From the NCBI RefSeq assembly GCF_002483225.1, contig NZ_DLHL01000056.1, forward strand, positions 26,020 through 90,019: a DNA stretch of 64,000 nucleotides. Reading direction: 5' to 3'. Shown here piece by piece: positions 59,648 to 64,000 of this stretch. Below the pieces are notes generated by a model. It was not told the origin of the DNA and made no database searches. It saw nothing but the letters and a program-made list of their open reading frames with translations. Positions within the stretch are counted from its first letter, which is position 1, and each line of letters begins with the position of its first letter. The translations under genes were made by a program, and so were the position numbers. The DNA is from Gemmatimonas sp. UBA7669. GTDB lineage: Bacteria > Gemmatimonadota > Gemmatimonadetes > Gemmatimonadales > Gemmatimonadaceae.

Positions 59648-62065
59648 TCAGCCCACCGCCACCGAGAGGGCGTCCGACGTGACCAGGCTACTGCCGGTGG
59701 CGTCGTCGTATCGCACCTGAATGAGACGGTCGAGTCCCTCGCGCACCTGTTCGATGTGCGTGATCACGATGACCTGCTCGAAGCGGTCGTGCAGCTTGCG
59801 CAGAAGTTCCATCACGTTGGCCCGTCGCATTTCGTCGAGTGACCCAAACACTTCGTCGAGGATGAGCAACGAGAAGTGCTGCCCTGCCCGCTCCGCGATC
59901 ATCTGCGAAATGGCGAGGCGCAACACCAGATTGCACAGATCCTCCTCACCACCGGAGAGCACCGGCTTGGGCTCCCCGTCTTCCCGCACCACCACGCGGT
60001 ACTCCTCGTCGAGTTCGAGCTTGGGGTAGCGTCCGTCCGTGAGGTCGGCAAGAAAATCGCTGGCCACATCGGCGAGTTCCGGGCGCAACTGGAAGTTGAG
60101 GTCCGTGCGCACATCGGTAAAGGCACGGTCGAGTTCCTCGTGCAGGCGGCGCTCGCCATCGATCCGATCGAGCGTCTCCTGCAACCGCGCCAGATCCCGG
60201 CGCCCCTGCTCGGCGGAGTCCAGCGCGGCTCTTGCGCGCTCGGCATCACCCTGCGCCGCGAGCGCCTCGAACTCGGCACGGCGTGCGGCGGCCGTGGCCC
60301 GCTCGAACGCTTCCCGCAAACCCAGATAGGCGGCGTCATCCATGCCGGCACGCGCCTGACGGGCCTCGAGTTCGAGGAGCCGGGTGCGCGCCAGCTCGCG
60401 CTGCGCCACCACCCGCGTACGTTCGGTCCGCGTGACCAACTCGCGATCAACCAGGGCGCCGAGGCGGGCGGCCTCGCGCTCAAGCACCTGCCGACGTGCG
60501 GTTTCTTCGCGAAGCGCGGCCAACTGCGCCGCGTTGAAGCCGGATGGCAGTGCGGCGAGCGCAGTGCGCGCGAGCTCCAGTTGCGCCGTGACCTGCTCCC
60601 GCTGCCGCGCATTGTCCACCGCCTCACCCATCGCACCCTGGATGCGTCCGAGACGCTTCTCCGCAGCCTGCAGGTCCTGCTGCACCTGCCGCCGCTTCGC
60701 CTCGGTTTCTTCCACCACGGACGGCGTGCTGCTCAGTTGCTCACTGCGCTGCCGGTAGTAGTTGCCGTCCACCCGTACCGTTTCAATCTGTTCGTGCAAC
60801 TGATCCAGCACGCTGCGATAGGTGGCTCCCAGTGGCCGGCCACAGGTGGGACAGGGGCTATCGGCCCCCAGCCCTTCGAGCTTGTCTCGCTGTTCGCTGA
60901 GTTCGGTGTACTGCCGGCGCAGCGCCTCCAGTCGGGTTTCCGCCTCCTGCCGATCGCGCGCCCAGCCCGTACGTTCGCGCTCGAGATGCTGCTCCACGTC
61001 CTGCAATTGCGTGCGCAGCGTGTGCAGCTGTTCCTGTGTTTCGCGCTCGAGCACCGGCGCCGACTCGAGACGCTGCGCCCGCTCGGCGAGCGCCGCTTCG
61101 TTGGCCGCGAGTGCCTGAACGCGCTCGAGCAACGCGAGGCGCCGCGACTCGGCGTCGGAGAGCCGCTCCTGTTCGGCGAGGGCTGCGCCTACGTGGGCGG
61201 AAGCGTCAAGCTGCGCGCGCACGCTGGCCAGCGCCGCGTGGGCCGTGGCCACAGCCTCGAGATCACGATCGAGTCGTTCGAGATCACGCGTCAGCGCCTG
61301 CGCCTCGCTCTCTGCCAGACGGAAATCCGAGAGGACCTGCTGATGTTCTTCGCGCCACTGCTGCGCCGCGAGCCAGGTGGGTTCGAGTTCCGCCAACTTC
61401 GCCGCCGATGCGTCCCGGGTGCGCTCGCACTCAGCCACGCGCTCGCGTGTGGTGGCCACTCGGGCCTCGGCGTCGGCCACGGCACGCCAGATGGCGTCTG
61501 CGTCCGGCATGCCTTGCTTGAGCCCATTGCTTTCCGCGAGCAGCACCCGGCGTCGCTCCCGCGCAAATTCCTGCGCCACGCTGATGCGATCGTAGCCCAG
61601 CACGCGCGATAGGAAGCGTGCCCGATCGGCGGGGCCCAGGGCGGCCATGACGTCGAGTTCTTTCTGACCGGTGAAGTAGGTGTGGAAGAACTCGCTGCGC
61701 GTCATGCCGAGGCGCCGCTGCAGCAGCTCGGTAGCTCCCGAGAGCGTGCTGGCGATGGGCGTGTCGCCATCGTCGAGGTAGACTTCGGCGGCACTCAGGC
61801 CGCGCAGCACGCGATAGCGATGGCCCGCCAGTTCGAAAACCAGCTCCACGCGAACGGGAGCGCGCTGTGGCGCGCGCGCGAAGCGAATGGACTCGCGTGT
61901 GCCACGCGCCGCCGGCGTGCCGTAGAGGGCAAAGGCAATGGCTTCGAGCAGCGTGGACTTGCCCGCGCCATTGGGCCCGATGATGCCGGTGAGCCCGCGC
62001 TCGAAGCGCAGGGTGGTGTCGGCATGCTGACGAAAGTTCTGGAGCCGCAGTGAATGCAGTCGCAC
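59648..62065 (-). CDS. sbcC: SbcC/Rad50-type nuclease ATPase subunit
   Basis: The 805-residue ATPase has Walker A GPNGAGKST (30-38), a long coiled coil, a Rad50-type zinc hook CPTCG near residue 403, and the C-terminal LSGGEEDL and LLILDEVFGSLD signature/Walker B. The start is a GTG at 62065 in a TGACGTG junction with sbcD. It pairs with the SbcD nuclease to cut hairpins and DNA ends. The 2418-base gene is at the shorter end for the family (E. coli SbcC 1048 aa). Confidence 0.93.
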   Translation of the reverse strand: MRLHSLRLQNFRQHADTTLRFERGLTGIIGPNGAGKSTLLEAIAFALYGTPAARGTRESIRFARAPQRAPVRVELVFELAGHRYRVLRGLSAAEVYLDDGDTPIASTLSGATELLQRRLGMTRSEFFHTYFTGQKELDVMAALGPADRARFLSRVLGYDRISVAQEFARERRRVLLAESNGLKQGMPDADAIWRAVADAEARVATTRERVAECERTRDASAAKLAELEPTWLAAQQWREEHQQVLSDFRLAESEAQALTRDLERLDRDLEAVATAHAALASVRAQLDASAHVGAALAEQERLSDAESRRLALLERVQALAANEAALAERAQRLESAPVLERETQEQLHTLRTQLQDVEQHLERERTGWARDRQEAETRLEALRRQYTELSEQRDKLEGLGADSPCPTCGRPLGATYRSVLDQLHEQIETVRVDGNYYRQRSEQLSSTPSVVEETEAKRRQVQQDLQAAEKRLGRIQGAMGEAVDNARQREQVTAQLELARTALAALPSGFNAAQLAALREETARRQVLEREAARLGALVDRELVTRTERTRVVAQRELARTRLLELEARQARAGMDDAAYLGLREAFERATAAARRAEFEALAAQGDAERARAALDSAEQGRRDLARLQETLDRIDGERRLHEELDRAFTDVRTDLNFQLRPELADVASDFLADLTDGRYPKLELDEEYRVVVREDGEPKPVLSGGEEDLCNLVLRLAISQMIAERAGQHFSLLILDEVFGSLDEMRRANVMELLRKLHDRFEQVIVITHIEQVREGLDRLIQVRYDDATGSSLVTSDALSVAVG

Positions 62066-62066
62066 G

Positions 62067-63266
62067 TCAGCCGTCCACCACGGGGAGAGCGGCCGCCGCT
62101 GCATCTTCGGCCTGTTGCAGATACTGCGCGGCCAGCGTGACCAGCGCCTCGCGTTCGACGCCGGCGCTGAGCGGACGCTCGCGCAACTTGCCCAGCACGA
62201 TGTCGGTGAGCGTGGCCCGCCGGGCGCGCCCCCCGGCTCCACCGCCGGGCAGCGCCGGCAGCGGATCGGGGCGACGCGTATCGAGCTGAAAATGCAGCGC
62301 CTGCCGCCGATAGTCGCGCAGCGCCGTGTGATCGAGCTCGCGCACGACATGCCGCGCCACATTGCGCACCACCACGCGCACCACGGCATCGGTTATGCCG
62401 CCCGGCACCGTGGCCACGCGCGCCGCCACGGCCTTGTCCACGTCGTCTGCGCCCATGCCCGACGCATCCACCGGTTCCAGGTCGAGCAGCACACGCGATG
62501 AAGGCACCGGATGGAAACGATGGGCCCCGGTGCGCAGATCGCGCTCGATGAATCCCTTGCCGTTCACGCCCGCACTGCGTTGCTCGCGCAACTCCCCCCA
62601 CGGATTGCTGCTGGTGTAGTCGATGCTGCCGCTGTACCAGGCATTGGGCGCCATCTCGCGGCACACGTGATAATGACCGAGCGCGACATAGCTCCACGCA
62701 CTCGTGTGCAGGTCATCGAGCGGAATCTCCACCGCGGCACGATCCTCACCGGCCGCGTGTGGAGGCAGCAGGCCCGCTATCTCCCCGTGGAGCAGCAGCA
62801 CGCGGTGCGCAAATCCATCCGGCGGCACCAGCGATGGTCGCTGCAATCCCGGCACATCGGGCACGGCCATCACCACCAGATTGCGCTCGGGGAACGTGAA
62901 ACATTCGGCGCGCTGCTCCGCCACATGCACACCGATCTCGCGAAAGAGCGCGAGAATGCAGCCGGTGTCCACCGTGCGCGGTGCATCGTGATTGCCGGCG
63001 ACCATCACGATGTCGCAGTCCGGCAGCGCCTGGCGCAGGCGCTGGAACTCCCGATAGGCGTGCAGAATGGCCGCGTTGCTGGGCCGCACCGTGTGAAAGA
63101 TGTCTCCACCAATGACGATGACATCCGGCGCGCAGGCGATGACCTGATCGAGCGTGCGCGAGAGCGTCCGGTTGACGTCATCCTCGCGCTGGTTGATGCC
63201 ACCGGGCGTGAGCCGCTGATACTGCCGGAACCCGAGGTGGAGATCGGAGAGGTGCACAAGCCGCAT
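62067..63266 (-). CDS. sbcD: SbcD/Mre11-type exonuclease subunit
   Basis: The 399-residue nuclease starts at the ATG at 63266 with MRLVHLSDLHLGF. Phosphodiesterase residues are D8, H10 (SDLHLG), D55 (GGDIFH), N92 and H93 (GNHD) and the late GHYH. It is one base from sbcC and works with it in double-strand break processing. A longer frame upstream is not conserved. Confidence 0.93.
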   Translation of the reverse strand: MRLVHLSDLHLGFRQYQRLTPGGINQREDDVNRTLSRTLDQVIACAPDVIVIGGDIFHTVRPSNAAILHAYREFQRLRQALPDCDIVMVAGNHDAPRTVDTGCILALFREIGVHVAEQRAECFTFPERNLVVMAVPDVPGLQRPSLVPPDGFAHRVLLLHGEIAGLLPPHAAGEDRAAVEIPLDDLHTSAWSYVALGHYHVCREMAPNAWYSGSIDYTSSNPWGELREQRSAGVNGKGFIERDLRTGAHRFHPVPSSRVLLDLEPVDASGMGADDVDKAVAARVATVPGGITDAVVRVVVRNVARHVVRELDHTALRDYRRQALHFQLDTRRPDPLPALPGGGAGGRARRATLTDIVLGKLRERPLSAGVEREALVTLAAQYLQQAEDAAAAALPVVDG

Positions 63267-63333
63267 CCCACAAAGTACGCGGGCGCATGGAATCGCCGCA
63301 GTGGGGAGGCGGAGTTGGGGACGCCCTATGGGG

Positions 63334-64000
63334 CTATCGCACCTGCACCCGCTGCACGATGCGCAGGTCGAAGACACGCGGGGGCGTGGCGCCGGCGGGG
63401 CTTGTGGCCACCTCACTTTGGACCTCGAGGACGGTCCGTGCGTCCATGATCCACGCCCGTTCGCGGTCCACCCGCATGACCCCACGCATGGTGCCCGCCG
63501 TGACCACGCGTGTACCGGCGGGCAAGTCACGCAGGGGCCCATCGCGATGCAGCGTGCCTTCGATTGAGATCCAGGCCTGGCGCCCGTCGCGGGTGAGCGA
63601 ATCGAGACGCAAACGCGCCTGCACCACGCCGTCTACCCGATAGCCCGCCACCGGCAAGGACGGCAGGCGCATGTCACGGGTCCATTCACTGCCCACGGAA
63701 ACGGGCGCGGCGGGCAACAGGCCGGGCATGGAGGTGAGGGTGGCACCAAGGTCGGCATCCCCATCAGATGACTCGATGACGCGCATGGCGCCATCCGGCG
63801 TGACCTTCATCCGCATGGTCTGCCCGAAGATGGGCGTACTCACGGGACGCGCGCCGTCGGGCGCGTCGCCGCTACCCACAACAAGTGAGTCGGAGTGCAC
63901 CCACAGGGTCGTATGCGACAGGTCGGCCGCCTCCACGAGACTGTGCGCGAAGAGCTGGATGCGCGTGGAGCGCAGCGTGGCCCTTGAGGCCAGCGGACCA
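63334..64000 (-). CDS. unknown protein, cut by the window end (N-terminus missing)
   Basis: The frame stays open to the window edge, so only the C-terminal about 222 residues are seen. They contain strand-rich stretches (LWVHSDSLVVGSGDAPDG, MRMKVTPDGAMRVIE, AWISIEGTLHRDGPL). An in-frame GTG at 63936 is probably internal. No family is recognised. It precedes sbcD on the same strand. Confidence 0.5.
   Translation of the reverse strand, partial: GPLASRATLRSTRIQLFAHSLVEAADLSHTTLWVHSDSLVVGSGDAPDGARPVSTPIFGQTMRMKVTPDGAMRVIESSDGDADLGATLTSMPGLLPAAPVSVGSEWTRDMRLPSLPVAGYRVDGVVQARLRLDSLTRDGRQAWISIEGTLHRDGPLRDLPAGTRVVTAGTMRGVMRVDRERAWIMDARTVLEVQSEVATSPAGATPPRVFDLRIVQRVQVR

Overview
This 64 kb window is a high-GC, gene-dense chromosomal segment. 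Genes lie on both strands in short overlapping operons (TGATG, ATGA and TGACGTG junctions), several starts are GTG, and the tRNA genes encode no CCA. The gene content, the long RpoB (1540 aa), the short GyrB (654 aa) and the G-rich tandem repeats around a 23S-IVP-like four-helix-bundle gene suggest a member of the Gemmatimonadota, close to Gemmatimonas. That taxonomic call is an inference. No plasmid, phage or CRISPR locus is visible; most of the window is core genome.

Layout. Positions 1-722 hold a small four-helix-bundle gene between TTGGGG telomere-like repeats and a long C-rich and CATCTC-rich repeat tract that runs up to the rpoC stop codon. On the minus strand follows the classical block rpmG-secE-nusG-rplK-rplA-rplJ-rplL-rpoB-rpoC (728-12956). 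Upstream of it, four minus-strand tRNA genes occur in the order Thr(TGT)-Tyr(GTA)-Gly(TCC)-Thr(GGT). That is the order of the E. coli thrU-tyrU-glyT-thrT-tufB cluster, but here it is opened up by a GAF-GGDEF gene, has lost tuf, and is separated from secE by a probable fluoride antiporter (CLC-F), a luciferase-like oxidoreductase and a flavoprotein (13293-18652).

From 18744 to 31652: cysS, a degenerate ABC-ATPase-like protein, a PspA/YbjN pair, a lipoprotein, the two-subunit serine dehydratase, uvrA, cutA, an ABC exporter pair and a short mutY. From 31632 to 35406 is a cytochrome c maturation operon (ccmE-ccmF-ccmH-ccmI-like) with unusual chemistry: CcmE carries Cys instead of His, CcmH carries CPCPC instead of CxxC, and the CcmI-like protein ends in zinc ribbons. 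Next come glpK, mtnA, an enoyl-CoA hydratase, and recF-dciA-gyrB with a recognisable gyrB promoter and terminator.

From 42908 to the end: a cation/proton antiporter, a thymidine phosphorylase, TPR and YtxH proteins, ligA, a V4R-like sensor, a phosphoribosyltransferase, a TPR-ParA-lipoprotein operon, a long-chain acyl-CoA ligase, a PTPS-folE-SDR-Trm112-like operon that looks like a tetrahydrobiopterin route, a small unlisted membrane protein gene, a GNAT acetyltransferase, sbcD-sbcC, and a gene cut by the window end.

The least explained parts are the repeat-bounded four-helix-bundle cassette, the disrupted tRNA/tuf cluster, the variant Ccm system and the PTPS/folE/SDR operon.
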